Below, piece after piece: positions 36,842 through 47,090 of a stretch of 64,000 nt of DNA (positions are counted from its first letter, which is position 1; each line of letters opens with the position of its first letter). This DNA is from Myxosarcina sp. GA_180221_E-2-1-MAG-40_15. GTDB taxonomy: Bacteria; Cyanobacteriota; Cyanobacteriia; Cyanobacteriales; Xenococcaceae. The stretch is taken from the NCBI GenBank assembly GCA_020692205.1, contig JAIMKV010000013.1, positions 1 to 64,000 on the forward strand. Reading direction: 5' to 3'. Made by a program: the position numbers and the translations under genes. The notes beneath the pieces were generated by a model that was not told the origin of the DNA, searched no databases, and was given only the letters and a program-made list of their open reading frames with translations.

Positions 36842-37420
36842 CTAGATTGTTCCCCAATGGCGAATTACGAAAGTATTGCGTTCTGGACGACTGAGAAAGC
36901 CTTCTTGTTCTAATTGATTAATAATCTTGGTGACAGTAACTCTGGTGGCGCCAATTATTTCAGCTAAATCTTGATGAGTTAGACGAAGATTGATTATTTG
37001 ACCAATTTCTAATTTCTGACCAAATTTATGACCTAACCAAACTAAAATTCGGCGCAAACGCTTACCTACATTATCCGAACGAAGAATGTAGAGTATTTCT
37101 TCTGTTTGTTGAATGTGACGCTGGATCAAATTTGTAATTCGATGGGTTTGGTTAAGGGGAATACATAGTGCTTCCACATGGGTTAAACATTCAATCTTAT
37201 AAGGATAGATTAGGGATAAAGGTTGTCCGATTAGATCATCTCTGCCCCAATATCCCAAAGTTATGGGCGTTCCTTCTTGGGTATAGGTAGAAGACTTAAC
37301 AACCCCATATTGCAGCAACCAGTAAAAATTGGCTTGAATGAGAATCAATTCGCCTGGAGCAAAAGTTTGACTTTTCACCTGATGGTACAGGTTGTTTTGC
37401 GGCAGAGCATTGATCATCAT
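36842..37420 (-). CDS. Crp/Fnr-family transcription regulator
   Basis: 192 aa. An N-terminal cupin-like sensor region with GELILIQANFYWLLQYGVV is shortened relative to Crp. The C-terminal winged helix-turn-helix is complete (LTHQDLAEIIGATRVTVTKIINQLEQEGFL). The cAMP-binding residues of Crp are not apparent. It resembles the smaller Crp-type regulators of cyanobacteria such as the NtcA/CysR group but cannot be named. Tandem 11-bp repeats lie just upstream. Confidence 0.8.
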   Translation of the reverse strand: MMINALPQNNLYHQVKSQTFAPGELILIQANFYWLLQYGVVKSSTYTQEGTPITLGYWGRDDLIGQPLSLIYPYKIECLTHVEALCIPLNQTHRITNLIQRHIQQTEEILYILRSDNVGKRLRRILVWLGHKFGQKLEIGQIINLRLTHQDLAEIIGATRVTVTKIINQLEQEGFLSRPERNTFVIRHWGTI

Positions 37421-37423
37421 GAT

Positions 37424-37445
37424 TATATTAGTACTATATTAGTAC
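37424..37445. promoter_or_regulatory. Two tandem 11-bp direct repeats before the Crp-type gene
   Basis: TATATTAGTAC occurs twice head to tail (37424-37434 and 37435-37445), ending 3 bp before the start codon of the regulator on the minus strand. The 11-bp period places both copies on one DNA face, as for an operator. Autoregulation is only inferred. Confidence 0.4.
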
Positions 37446-37494
37446 CTATGGCGTGAGCAACTGCCCTGAATCATAATCAAAACTGACGAAGAAA

Positions 37495-39174
37495 TCAATC
37501 ATTAGCTTGGGAAAAGCTATAAATTGTCTGACTTTCGATCGCCTTACACAGTGCAGAAGGCTTTTCAAGCAAACTATGACTTTGACGATCTAGCTTAACT
37601 TGTAACCCAGACATCGGATCGTCTCCAGGAGCGAGCAAAAATTCCAACCGGCTAATTTCTTGCCAATTAGCTAAATTATCTAAAATCTTGACTACTCCAG
37701 CTAAATAAGGATGATTGCAGTCTTGAAACCAGTCGACAGCAGCTAAATTAGGTTGGTCGAAACCAAGGTGGAAAATTAAACTAGAGTTGCTAAAAAGAGC
37801 GATCGCAATTGGTCTGGCTTCTTCCTGTACCAGAAAGTCATGTTCTTGAGCCAGATAGCGAATCTTATCAAGCTTCTCATACTGAGCTTCGGGGGATATT
37901 GTCTCTTCCTGCCAAGAAATGGCTACGGTGATTAAATAGGTTTGTAACAGCAAATGACCCAGCTTTCTGGCTTTGGTCGCTAAATATTGAGAGTTATAGT
38001 CAGTCGCTTCAATCAGTAGCGGTAGGCGATCGACTATTTCTAAGCCATAGCCTTTTAAACCAGCTATTTTGCGCGGATTGTTCGTAATTAAGCGAATTTG
38101 TTTAACACTGAGATCGTTGAGAATCTGCGCTCCCATGCCGTAATCGCGCAAGTCAGCTGGGAAACCTAATCTTTCATTGGCTTCTACCGTGTCTAAGCCC
38201 ATGTCTTGTAAAGTATAAGCCTTGAGTTTATTAACTAGACCGATACCTCTTCCTTCTTGACGAAGATAGACTACGACTCCCAAACCATGAGCTTCGATCA
38301 TTTTTAACGCTGCCTGTAGCTGCATCCGACAGTCACAGCGCATTGAACCTAAAGCGTCTCCCGTGAGACATTCAGAGTGCATCCTTACCAGAGCGGGTTT
38401 GGCAGCTAGCTCACCAAGATCTCCTTTGACAATTGCCAAATGCTCGGTGTTGTCTAAGGTATTGCGATAGGCATAAATTTGAAACTCACCAAACTGACTG
38501 GGAAACTGACAAACGGTTTCGCGATAGACAAAGCGATCGTGCTGGAGACGATAGCTGATTAAATCGGCAATACTAATTAATTTTAAGTCGTGTTTCTGGG
38601 CATATTGGACTAGTTGCGGTAGTCGCGCCATCGAACCATCGGGGTTTTGAATTTCACAGATTACCCCAGCTGGATATAGCCCCGCTAAACGAGGTAAATC
38701 CACTCCAGCTTCGGTATGTCCTGCCCGTTTCAAAACTCCACCCATTCTGGCTCGCAGCGGAAAAATATGCCCAGGGCGCACCAAATCTTCGGGGATACTG
38801 GCAGGATTAATTGCTACTTGAATCGTCCGGGCGCGATCGTCGGCAGAAATTCCCGTACTGACTCCTAGCTTAGGAGAGGCATCAATACTAACGGTAAAAG
38901 CGGTTTGATTGCTATCGGTGTTCTTGCTCACCATTAAAGGTAAGTCTAAGGCATCAAGGCGATCGCCCGTCATTGCCAAACAAATTAATCCTCTAGCCTC
39001 CACCGCCATAAAGTTAATCATGCTGGGAGTCGCAAATTGAGCCGCACAGATCAGATCGCCTTCATTTTCTCGGTTTTCATCGTCGACAACAACTATGGAG
39101 CGACCTGCTTTAATATCAGCTAATGCTGAATCGATCGAGTCAAAAGTGACAGAACTGCTTCGAGGTGTATCCAC
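37495..39174 (-). CDS. ribBA: Bifunctional DHBP synthase/GTP cyclohydrolase II
   Basis: 559 aa. The N-terminal half is 3,4-dihydroxy-2-butanone-4-phosphate synthase (DDENRENEGDLICAAQ, GHIFPLRA, HTEAGVDL). The next section is GTP cyclohydrolase II (HSECLTGDALGSMRCDCRMQ with zinc Cys, RQEGRGIGL). Both enzymes start riboflavin synthesis. A C-terminal extension of about 150 residues (from about 410) has no recognised motif; similar tails occur in cyanobacterial RibBA. No riboswitch was seen upstream. Confidence 0.95.
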   Translation of the reverse strand: MDTPRSSSVTFDSIDSALADIKAGRSIVVVDDENRENEGDLICAAQFATPSMINFMAVEARGLICLAMTGDRLDALDLPLMVSKNTDSNQTAFTVSIDASPKLGVSTGISADDRARTIQVAINPASIPEDLVRPGHIFPLRARMGGVLKRAGHTEAGVDLPRLAGLYPAGVICEIQNPDGSMARLPQLVQYAQKHDLKLISIADLISYRLQHDRFVYRETVCQFPSQFGEFQIYAYRNTLDNTEHLAIVKGDLGELAAKPALVRMHSECLTGDALGSMRCDCRMQLQAALKMIEAHGLGVVVYLRQEGRGIGLVNKLKAYTLQDMGLDTVEANERLGFPADLRDYGMGAQILNDLSVKQIRLITNNPRKIAGLKGYGLEIVDRLPLLIEATDYNSQYLATKARKLGHLLLQTYLITVAISWQEETISPEAQYEKLDKIRYLAQEHDFLVQEEARPIAIALFSNSSLIFHLGFDQPNLAAVDWFQDCNHPYLAGVVKILDNLANWQEISRLEFLLAPGDDPMSGLQVKLDRQSHSLLEKPSALCKAIESQTIYSFSQAND

Positions 39175-39505
39175 TATAAAAATTTAGCTATGAGTTAGAT
39201 TACTGAAAAAATTCATCTAGGTTATTAAGTAATTTTAACTTTATTCGATCTTACTTAGCTTTGATTCTGATTCCGATCTGGAGTCGCTTATTTGACCTGC
39301 AATATTCTATTTTCTTAAAGTTTGTTGATTTATCTTACAAATCAGTCGATTGAGAATAAACTAAGTTTAAATAAAGTACATAAAGTCGCTACATTTCAAC
39401 CAGATTTTGATTATCAATAGGTTTTCCGTATTGCTTTTTATATTAATCAGCAGTCTAGTTAATCGTTTCTCCTAAGCTAATGTAATTCTAGAGAGTATTT
39501 TTTAT
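39175..39505. other. 331-bp divergent gap ribBA / GH57
   Basis: AT-rich, no ORF or RNA gene seen; should hold promoters in both directions. Confidence 0.4.
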
Positions 39506-42085
39506 ATGGTTTCTACTGCACCAGTTAGTTCATCTGTAAACTCAATCATTAAGACCAAAGTAAAGCCCGATCCCCTCAAAACAGCCCAAGGCGTATATAT
39601 TACTGTCCATGGTCACTTCTACCAACCACCGCGAGAGAATCCATATCTCAACACGATCGAAAGACAACCCAGCGCGCACCCATATCATGACTGGAATGAG
39701 CGCATTCATCATGAATGTTATCGCCCCAACGCTTTTGCTCGTATCCTGAATCACAATCAGGAGTTAGTGGGGATCGTTAATAATTTTGAGTATCTCAGTT
39801 TTAATATTGGCGCCACCTTGATGTCGTGGCTAGAACAATATGATCCCGCTGTTTATCAGCGAATATTAGAGGCAGATCGGATCAGTAGTCAGAGATTGAA
39901 CGGACATGGTAACGCGATCGCCCAGGTATATAATCATATTATTCTGCCTTTAGCTAACCAGCAGGATAAGATTACGCAAATTCGCTGGGGCAAAGCAGAT
40001 TTTCAGCATCGTTTTAAACGCGATCCTGAAGGGATGTGGTTAGCGGAAACAGCCGTAGACTATCCTACTTTAGAGGCTTTAATCGAAGAAGAGATTAAGT
40101 TTATTGTTCTGGCTCCTTCCCAAGCCGAAAAATGCCGAGAAATGTCAACAGAAAGCGAACCAACCCCAAAATGGCATCAGGTGGGCGGACAGCAAATTGA
40201 TCCCACTCGTCCCTATCGCTGTTTTGTCGATAGCGATCGCTACATTGACATTTTCTTTTATGATGGCCCGATCTCTCGCGACATGGGCTTTAATGATGTT
40301 TTAGAAACCTCTGATAATTTTGCCAATCGGCTAGAACAGGCAGTTAAAGGCGATTCTCGTCCCTCTCAGCTGATTAGCGTTGCTACTGATGGTGAGACTT
40401 TCGGACATCACAAAGGCGGTACAGAAAAGTGTATAGCTTATGCTTTGAGTGAACAGTTTGCCAACCAGGGTTGGACAGTAACTAACTACGCTCACTATCT
40501 CAGTATCTGTCCTCCGACTTGGGAAGTAGAGTTAAAACCCGTTACTGCCTGGAGTTGCGACCACGGAGTCGCTCGCTGGCAAGACGACTGTGGTTGTGCT
40601 AGCGGTGGAGGTTGGCATCAAAAATGGCGTAAACCGCTGCGAGAATCTCTAAATTGGCTGCGCGATCGCTTAATTACGATTTACGAAGAGATGGGTAATC
40701 AATTCTTCGATGATCCCTGGTTAGCCCGTAATGAATATATTCAAGTTTTGCGCGATCGCTCAAAACATAACGTCAGTAGTTTTTTACAAAGGCATCAGGC
40801 AAAAGAATTATCGGCGAGTGAAAAGATCGATGCTCTGCGTCTTTTAGAAATGCAGCGTCATGCCCTCTTGATGTATACCAGCTGCGGTTGGTTTTTTGAA
40901 GAAATTTCTCGTCCAGAAGGAGTACAAATTCTGCGTTATGCTGCCCGAGCAATGGAATTGGCAGGGGCAGTAGCAGGGGTTCACCTCAAGCAGAAGTTTA
41001 TCGGTTATCTAGCCCAAGCCCCCAGTAATGTAGCTAGCTTTGGTAACGGGAAAAAGGTGTTTCAAGAGTTGGTTGCCCCTGCGGAGGTTAGTCTACATCA
41101 GGTAGCGGCTCACTATGCGATTAGCTCTTTGTTCGATAATTATCCTCATCAAGAACGGATCTACTGCTATGAGGTAGAGCAACTAGATTATCAAAAACAG
41201 CAGCTGGGGACTTTGACTCTTTCTGTCGGACAAATTAAATTGACCTCAGAAATTACCTGGGAAACTAAGCATTTTGTCTTTGCAGTACTGCATTTAGGTG
41301 GATGGGATTTTCACTGCTGCATTACGGGTTTTGATGGTCGTTTAGCTTATGCGCAATTGAAGCAACAGTTATTTACCGATATTAAACAAGCTAGCGCCGC
41401 CCAAGTTATCTTAACCATGAATCGTTCCATGGGAGAACACTCATTTAATCTACAACATCTGTTTGCTGAAGAAAGACAACGGATCGTCAGGCTGTTAACG
41501 GCTCAAACTAAAAAACATTTGGATCAGCTCTATACTCAGGTGTATCGCGAGAACTACAGTATGCTAGCAGCTTTTCAAAGGGAAGAAATGCCCGTACCTC
41601 AAGAATTGAAGGTAGCGGCAGAGGTAGCTCTATCTTTTCGCTGTTTAGAAACTGCCGGTAATTTAGAAAAAGCGATCGAAGAACCTGCTGCGATCGATAG
41701 CTGTCTGGCAGAATTAACTGCTACGGCTACTGAGGCTAACTATCTTGAATGTTGGCTAAATATACCTGAAGTCAAAGTAATTTTAGAACAGACAATTGTG
41801 CGTTTATTGTGGCAGTTGCTTTATGATGGCAACCCCCTGACTTTATCAGCAGATGCTGCTCGAATAAAATGTGCGATCGCTCTAGGAAATCAGCTACGCC
41901 TCGGCTTGGCACTAGACAAAGCACAGGAGGTATATTTCAACTGTCTTCATCAATATATCTTGCCTAATTGCTTAATCAATTCCAATAGTCGGGATCGAGA
42001 TAGCTGTCGTTGGGATATTACGCAACTTAAACCCTTACTCGAATTAGGACAAAGCCTAGCGATTGATGTTAGTAGTTGGAGCTAA
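39506..42085 (+). CDS. GH57-family glycoside hydrolase with DUF3536
   Basis: 859 aa. N-terminal GH57 domain: HGHFYQPPRENPY, the nucleophile segment GMWLAETAVD (Glu181) and ATDGETFGHHKGG (Asp295). The C-terminal half corresponds to DUF3536, common in cyanobacterial GH57 proteins. It probably acts on alpha-glucans (amylase or 4-alpha-glucanotransferase type); activity cannot be fixed by eye. It lies near glgB, fitting glycogen metabolism. Confidence 0.85.
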   Translation: MVSTAPVSSSVNSIIKTKVKPDPLKTAQGVYITVHGHFYQPPRENPYLNTIERQPSAHPYHDWNERIHHECYRPNAFARILNHNQELVGIVNNFEYLSFNIGATLMSWLEQYDPAVYQRILEADRISSQRLNGHGNAIAQVYNHIILPLANQQDKITQIRWGKADFQHRFKRDPEGMWLAETAVDYPTLEALIEEEIKFIVLAPSQAEKCREMSTESEPTPKWHQVGGQQIDPTRPYRCFVDSDRYIDIFFYDGPISRDMGFNDVLETSDNFANRLEQAVKGDSRPSQLISVATDGETFGHHKGGTEKCIAYALSEQFANQGWTVTNYAHYLSICPPTWEVELKPVTAWSCDHGVARWQDDCGCASGGGWHQKWRKPLRESLNWLRDRLITIYEEMGNQFFDDPWLARNEYIQVLRDRSKHNVSSFLQRHQAKELSASEKIDALRLLEMQRHALLMYTSCGWFFEEISRPEGVQILRYAARAMELAGAVAGVHLKQKFIGYLAQAPSNVASFGNGKKVFQELVAPAEVSLHQVAAHYAISSLFDNYPHQERIYCYEVEQLDYQKQQLGTLTLSVGQIKLTSEITWETKHFVFAVLHLGGWDFHCCITGFDGRLAYAQLKQQLFTDIKQASAAQVILTMNRSMGEHSFNLQHLFAEERQRIVRLLTAQTKKHLDQLYTQVYRENYSMLAAFQREEMPVPQELKVAAEVALSFRCLETAGNLEKAIEEPAAIDSCLAELTATATEANYLECWLNIPEVKVILEQTIVRLLWQLLYDGNPLTLSADAARIKCAIALGNQLRLGLALDKAQEVYFNCLHQYILPNCLINSNSRDRDSCRWDITQLKPLLELGQSLAIDVSSWS

Positions 42086-42120
42086 CAATTATTCGCTTGG
42101 ATTATAAACTACCTGGTAAA

Positions 42121-42159
42121 TAATCTTGCGAGTAGCAGGGTTTGCTACTCGCAAGATTA
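42121..42159. terminator. Perfect 17-bp terminator hairpin
   Basis: TAATCTTGCGAGTAGCA (42121-42137) and its exact reverse complement (42143-42159) around loop GGGTT, between the convergent GH57 and small hypothetical genes. Very stable; likely a two-way terminator. Confidence 0.8.
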
Positions 42160-42178
42160 GGTTTCTACTAACTAAATC

Positions 42179-42421
42179 TTAGCTGTCCAATAGATCTTTA
42201 GCCTGTCGATAAACCAGTCTTTCTGATTCTGTTGCCGCAGCCAAAGATTCGGCGTGGATTTGTTCTAGACTAGCAATATAGCTTTGCTTTTGACTAAGAA
42301 CTCGGCTTGTTTTAGAAGCAGTAATCATAGCAAGCTGCGCTCTAAGGGGAAGTTGACGAAAAATAGCTAAACGTTGTTCTAGAGATGACAATTGGTATCG
42401 CCCAAGAAGATCTAAGACCAC
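42179..42421 (-). CDS. Small hypothetical protein, helical
   Basis: 80 aa, GTG start. Predicted mostly helical (YQLSSLEQRLAIFRQLPLRA, then ASLEQIHAESLAAATESE), with no membrane span or known domain. It ends 20 nt beyond the strong hairpin that separates it from GH57. No convincing ribosome-binding site, so moderate confidence. Confidence 0.5.
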   Translation of the reverse strand: MVLDLLGRYQLSSLEQRLAIFRQLPLRAQLAMITASKTSRVLSQKQSYIASLEQIHAESLAAATESERLVYRQAKDLLDS

Positions 42422-42531
42422 TATAATTAATCAACAATCCTGGGCAAATCTATCTCTAGTTTATATATGCATCTAAAGTAACCTAAAATTAAGATCATGT
42501 TAGTAAATGTAGTTACTATATAAACTAAAAA

Positions 42532-42840
42532 TTGATTATTTCTCAGCTAAATGCCAGAAAAATTACCATTCTAGTTATCTTAGTTAACTGGTTACAACCA
42601 AGTATATGTCTTGCCTTACCGCCCAGAGAAGACATACCAGAAGAAGTGCTGCGGACTGAAATCATCCTCGAAGGGCGATCGCCTATAGACGGAAAACCTT
42701 TGTCTGCTAGTGAATATGAAGAGCTTGAGGCACAGTTAGCTCAAACCCGCTTTAGCCCCCAAATTGACCCACAAATTCAGCAACTCATCTTTTTGTTACA
42801 GATTAGAAAATTAATCAAAACTATAATTCCTTTTTATTAA
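42532..42840 (+). CDS. Small exported cyanobacterial protein
   Basis: 102 aa from a TTG start. The N-terminus (ARKITILVILVNWLQPSICLA) is a signal peptide with likely cleavage before LPPRED. The mature part has a conserved block (IILEGRSPIDGKPLSASEYEEL) that I recognise as recurrent in cyanobacteria. Periplasmic or lumenal; function unknown. Confidence 0.65.
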   Translation: MIISQLNARKITILVILVNWLQPSICLALPPREDIPEEVLRTEIILEGRSPIDGKPLSASEYEELEAQLAQTRFSPQIDPQIQQLIFLLQIRKLIKTIIPFY

Positions 42841-43025
42841 TCCGCTTTACCTAAAAATCAATAATTTCTTTATATTGTGCTTAAAAATAGTTAAAGTATT
42901 TATACAAACACTTTAAGAAAATCAATCAAACGAATTTGCTGGTTTAATTAGCTTTAGCTAAATACTTACTCAGCATTTCTTTTAACAAATTTACTGCTAA
43001 TACGTACCTGAATATTGATACTTTG

Positions 43026-45320
43026 ATGTCTTTAACCATTGCTCCAGAACAAGTCAATCAGATCGTTCACAATCTTCACCATAATCCATTTGAAGTTTTA
43101 GGTCGCCATCCTTATGAAGAGAATGGCAAGGTTCAAAGTTGGGTAATTCGCGCCTATCTCCCTGATGCCTCAGCTGCATGGGTAGTGTGTCCCGAAGAAA
43201 GAATTGAGTATCCGATGCAGTCCATGCACAACCCTCATTTTTTTGTTTGTGTAGTTCACAACTCTAAGTTAGCCAATTATCAACTTCGGATTAAAGAAGG
43301 AAATAGCGAAAGAGTAATTTACGACCCCTATGCTTTTCCCTCGCCTAAATTAACCGATCTAGATATTCATTTGTTTGCTGAAGGCAACCATCATCGTATT
43401 TACGAAAAGCTGGGCGCGCATCCTATCGAGATAGATGGTGTTACAGGGGTGTATTTTGCTATTTGGGCGCCTAATGCTCGCAATGTCTCAGTATTAGGAG
43501 ACTTTAATAGCTGGGATGGCAGAAGTCACCAAATGCGTAAAGGCAGCAGTGGTATTTGGGAATTGTTTGTGCCTGGACTAACTTTTGGTGCAACATATAA
43601 GTACGAAGTCAAAAATTGGGAAGGGCATATTTACGAAAAATCTGATCCTTATGGTTTTCAACAAGAGGTTAGACCAAAAACGGCCTCGATTGTTGCTGAC
43701 CTCAATAGTTATCAGTGGAACGATGCCGAGTGGATGGAACAGCGTCGTAATAGCGATCCTTTAGCTAAACCGATATCTGTATACGAACTTCATTTAGGCT
43801 CTTGGCTACATGCTTCTGCCAATGAACCGACCCAATTACTATCTGGCCTAGCTGAACCTGTCATTGCTACAGAATGGAAACAGGAAGCTCGTTTCTTGAG
43901 CTATTACGAATTAGCCGATAAGCTGATTCCCTATGTCAAAGAACTAGGCTATACCCACATTGAAGTGCTGCCCATTGCCGAACATCCTTTCGATGGTTCA
44001 TGGGGATATCAGGTTACGGGATATTATGCCCCCACCTCTCGTTATGGCAACCCTGAAGACTTGATGTATTTGATCGACCAATGCCATCAAAATGGTTTGG
44101 GAGTAATCGTCGATTGGGTTCCTGGTCATTTTCCTAAAGATGGTCATGGTTTGGCCTTTTTTGATGGGAGTCACCTTTATGAACACGCCGATCCTCGCAA
44201 GGGCGAACATAAAGAATGGGGAACCTTAGTTTTTAACTACAATCGCAATGAAGTCCGCAACTTTTTGGTAGCCAATGCTTTGTTTTGGTTCGATAAATAT
44301 CACATCGATGGTATTCGGGTAGATGCTGTAGCTTCCATGCTCTATCTCAACTACTGTCGTGAAGATGGAGAATGGGTGGCTAACGACTATGGTGGTTGTG
44401 AAAATATTGAAGCAGCCAACTTTTTACGTCAGGTTAATAGTATCCTGTTTAGCTACTTTCCTGGAGTGCTGTCTATTGCCGAAGAATCAACTTCTTGGCC
44501 GATGGTATCTTGGCCAACCTATACTGGTGGCTTAGGCTTCAACATGAAGTGGAACATGGGCTGGATGCACGATATGTTGGATTACTTCAACATGGATCCT
44601 TGGTTCCGTCAATTTCATCAAAATAATCTTACCTTCAGTATGTGGTATCACCATAGTGAAAACTATATGCTGGCTCTATCACACGATGAGATCGTTCATG
44701 GTAAGAGTAATATTATCGGCAAGATGCCAGGAGATGAATGGCAGAAGTTTGCCAACGTTCGCTGTCTGTTTGGCTATATGTTTACTCATCCTGGCAAAAA
44801 AACCATGTTTATGAGTATGGAGTTTGCCCAGTGGAGTGAGTGGAATGTCTGGACAGATCTTGATTGGGATTTGCTGCAATACCATAACCACAAAACCTTA
44901 AAACAGTTCTTTGCCGATCTCAACCAGGTTTACAAGAGCGAACCCGCGCTATATAGCCAAGATTTTGAAGAAGAAGGTTTTGAATGGATTGACTGTAGCG
45001 ATAATCGTCATAGCGTCATCGCATTTATCCGTCGAGGAAAAGATCCTCATCAGTTGGTAATTGCTGTTTGTAACTTTACTCCCCAACCTCATAGTCACTA
45101 TCGCATTGGTGTTCCAGAACAAGGTTTTTATACCGAAATCTTTAATAGTGATGCTCGCAAGTATGGCGGCAGTAACATGGGGAACTTAGGCGGCAAATGG
45201 ACTGATGAATGGTCATTTCACAATCATTCTTATTCTTTAGATTTATGTTTACCTCCTTTGGGAGTCTTAATTCTAAAAATAGATCGTCAGAAAACTCAGG
45301 CAATTTTGGCAGGTAATTAA
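43026..45320 (+). CDS. glgB: 1,4-alpha-glucan (glycogen) branching enzyme
   Basis: 764 aa from ATG 43026 (a TTG codon lies directly before). It creates alpha-1,6 branches in glycogen. An N-terminal CBM48 pair ([26 protein letters not shown]) precedes the GH13 barrel: [13 protein letters not shown], nucleophile Asp433 in [10 protein letters not shown], acid Glu486 in EESTSWP, and [11 protein letters not shown]. The C-terminal beta domain is complete. Confidence 0.95.
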   Translation: MSLTIAPEQVNQIVHNLHHNPFEVLGRHPYEENGKVQSWVIRAYLPDASAAWVVCPEERIEYPMQSMHNPHFFVCVVHNSKLANYQLRIKEGNSERVIYDPYAFPSPKLTDLDIHLFAEGNHHRIYEKLGAHPIEIDGVTGVYFAIWAPNARNVSVLGDFNSWDGRSHQMRKGSSGIWELFVPGLTFGATYKYEVKNWEGHIYEKSDPYGFQQEVRPKTASIVADLNSYQWNDAEWMEQRRNSDPLAKPISVYELHLGSWLHASANEPTQLLSGLAEPVIATEWKQEARFLSYYELADKLIPYVKELGYTHIEVLPIAEHPFDGSWGYQVTGYYAPTSRYGNPEDLMYLIDQCHQNGLGVIVDWVPGHFPKDGHGLAFFDGSHLYEHADPRKGEHKEWGTLVFNYNRNEVRNFLVANALFWFDKYHIDGIRVDAVASMLYLNYCREDGEWVANDYGGCENIEAANFLRQVNSILFSYFPGVLSIAEESTSWPMVSWPTYTGGLGFNMKWNMGWMHDMLDYFNMDPWFRQFHQNNLTFSMWYHHSENYMLALSHDEIVHGKSNIIGKMPGDEWQKFANVRCLFGYMFTHPGKKTMFMSMEFAQWSEWNVWTDLDWDLLQYHNHKTLKQFFADLNQVYKSEPALYSQDFEEEGFEWIDCSDNRHSVIAFIRRGKDPHQLVIAVCNFTPQPHSHYRIGVPEQGFYTEIFNSDARKYGGSNMGNLGGKWTDEWSFHNHSYSLDLCLPPLGVLILKIDRQKTQAILAGN

Positions 45321-45336
45321 AGTAATTTTAATACGT

Positions 45337-45364
45337 GTTGGGTTAGTAATTAGGCTAATCCAAC
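45337..45364. terminator. Hairpin between convergent glgB and the MFS gene
   Basis: GTTGGGTTAG (45337-45346) and CTAATCCAAC (45355-45364) pair fully with one G-U around an 8-nt loop, between two convergent stop codons. Confidence 0.6.
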
Positions 45365-45382
45365 CTAATGGCTATGAAGATG

Positions 45383-46555
45383 TCACACTGCTCTGGCTCT
45401 AACTAATTGCCACCAGCAAAACCAGCCAAAGATTAGAAATAAACAACCCGCTACAATTAATCCAGTAAATAAATCATACCGCGAGGCGATCGCCCCAATC
45501 ACAGGGGCAACAAGAGCAAAACCAATCCGAAACACCAGACTATTAATGGAAAGTATAGTTGCTCTGACGGAGGATGATATTTGTCGGTTAATTGCGTTGA
45601 AAATTAAGGGTGAAGATAAACCCCGCACCAAATAAAGGATCACAATAAAAACTATCCCCCAAACTTGGTTGATACTGCCCAGACAAATATAAGCAACTCC
45701 TAAGATGAGGATCAATCCCAAAGTAGCTTTTTTGATCCCCAAAATACGCTGTAGGTGATGGACATTTACCGAAGCCACGCTCATACTTAGATGAAAGATT
45801 GCCCAAGCCCAGCCAAAAAATTGAATTGGCAGATTTAATTGTTTTAAGTAATCTTGTGACAACCAGACAATCAGAAAACTAGCACTAGAAAAAGTACCGC
45901 TTAATAGTATTAGCCATCGAAGCTGGGGGCGTTTAGCAACATCAACAATAATGTTTTTTAGCTGTTTTAACTTTTGTGTTTGGCCGAGGATTTGATGTTT
46001 TGGCTCAACCAAGGTTAATGCCAAACCAAAGTACATGATCAAACAAACCGTTTGTAAATAAAAAGGATAGACTAAATTAGCTGAAGCGATCGCTGCACCA
46101 ATTATACCGCACACTGCTTCACTAATTCCCGCGATCGCCACTAATCTTCCTTCCCATACCTGATAGTATTTTTCTCTACCTAACTGTAATAAGGTATCGT
46201 AGCCGAGGGCGGTATTTGCCCCAGAAATAAGACTTCCTGCCACTCCTGCTAAAATTTCGGCGATCGCAAATTGATTAAAAGAAGTTCCCACACAATAAAT
46301 CAGCCAGCTAGCAATCCAAAACCCACTACCAAGAACTAGACAGGCTTTTCTACCCGAAAGATCCGCTAGGTATCCTGATGGCACTTCTAGCACCAAAACT
46401 GACAGAGATAAGATAGTTTTCAGCAGGACAATTTGTTCTATATCAAGTCCGTAATTTTCATAAAATAAAACAATAGTCGGAATTGGAAACCAAGCAAAAG
46501 CTAATCCTTGGAGAATATATAGCTTAATTGGATTTGAGGCGATAGATTTTTCCAA
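45383..46555 (-). CDS. Major facilitator superfamily transporter
   Basis: 390 aa with about 12 membrane spans. The loop between spans 2 and 3 reads GYLADLSGRKACLVLG, the MFS signature. No substrate-specific motif stands out; its layout is close to the drug/metabolite efflux group. It lies just downstream of ureE in the same direction (30-bp gap) and could be part of the urease operon. Confidence 0.85.
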   Translation of the reverse strand: MEKSIASNPIKLYILQGLAFAWFPIPTIVLFYENYGLDIEQIVLLKTILSLSVLVLEVPSGYLADLSGRKACLVLGSGFWIASWLIYCVGTSFNQFAIAEILAGVAGSLISGANTALGYDTLLQLGREKYYQVWEGRLVAIAGISEAVCGIIGAAIASANLVYPFYLQTVCLIMYFGLALTLVEPKHQILGQTQKLKQLKNIIVDVAKRPQLRWLILLSGTFSSASFLIVWLSQDYLKQLNLPIQFFGWAWAIFHLSMSVASVNVHHLQRILGIKKATLGLILILGVAYICLGSINQVWGIVFIVILYLVRGLSSPLIFNAINRQISSSVRATILSINSLVFRIGFALVAPVIGAIASRYDLFTGLIVAGCLFLIFGWFCWWQLVRARAV

Positions 46556-46584
46556 GTAATAATTAAATTAATTGAAGCTGCTTT

Positions 46585-47085
46585 TTAGTGACTGTGGTGC
46601 AAGAAAGCCAATTCTTGGTTGTCAGATTGCCTTTGATAGTTAATTTGTAGCCCAGGAATATTTAATTGATTAATTAGCTTTTCGAGAATTAATTTATCTG
46701 TAATTAGCTGCACATATATCTTATTTTCCTGCATCGTGATTGGATAATGATGGTTGCCTAAAATATGACCCAGGTAAACTAATTTAGTGTAAGCAACACT
46801 CGAATCTATGGTCAACAAATCTAAGACTAACAATTCTTGTTCTTGGACGTGAATTAATAACAGTTGATCTGAATCAGTTTTAAAGATGTCTCCTGAACGC
46901 AAAGCGCGATCGCGACTTTTAATTATCCCTACTGCTATCCCAGAATTAGTATGAGCATGAATTCGACCCTTATGGCGATCGCTTTCTCGTAAGCTTACTG
47001 CTAAACAAGTTTCGATGGTAATTAATTCAGCTAAATCTGAACTATCTTGAATATTTCCGATATATGTTTGAGCTACTTCTGTCAT
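46585..47085 (-). CDS. ureE: Urease accessory protein UreE
   Basis: 166-aa nickel-delivery chaperone. The N-terminal domain contains RHKGRIHAHTNSG. The metal-binding C-terminal part has HILGNHHYP and a His-containing end (FLHHSH). It starts 5 bp after the ureD stop, so it is in the same transcript. Confidence 0.9.
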   Translation of the reverse strand: MTEVAQTYIGNIQDSSDLAELITIETCLAVSLRESDRHKGRIHAHTNSGIAVGIIKSRDRALRSGDIFKTDSDQLLLIHVQEQELLVLDLLTIDSSVAYTKLVYLGHILGNHHYPITMQENKIYVQLITDKLILEKLINQLNIPGLQINYQRQSDNQELAFLHHSH

Positions 47086-47090
47086 CTTGA

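Noticed and set aside
37446-39505. FMN riboswitch for ribBA
   Set aside because: The upstream region shows no conserved FMN-aptamer segments.
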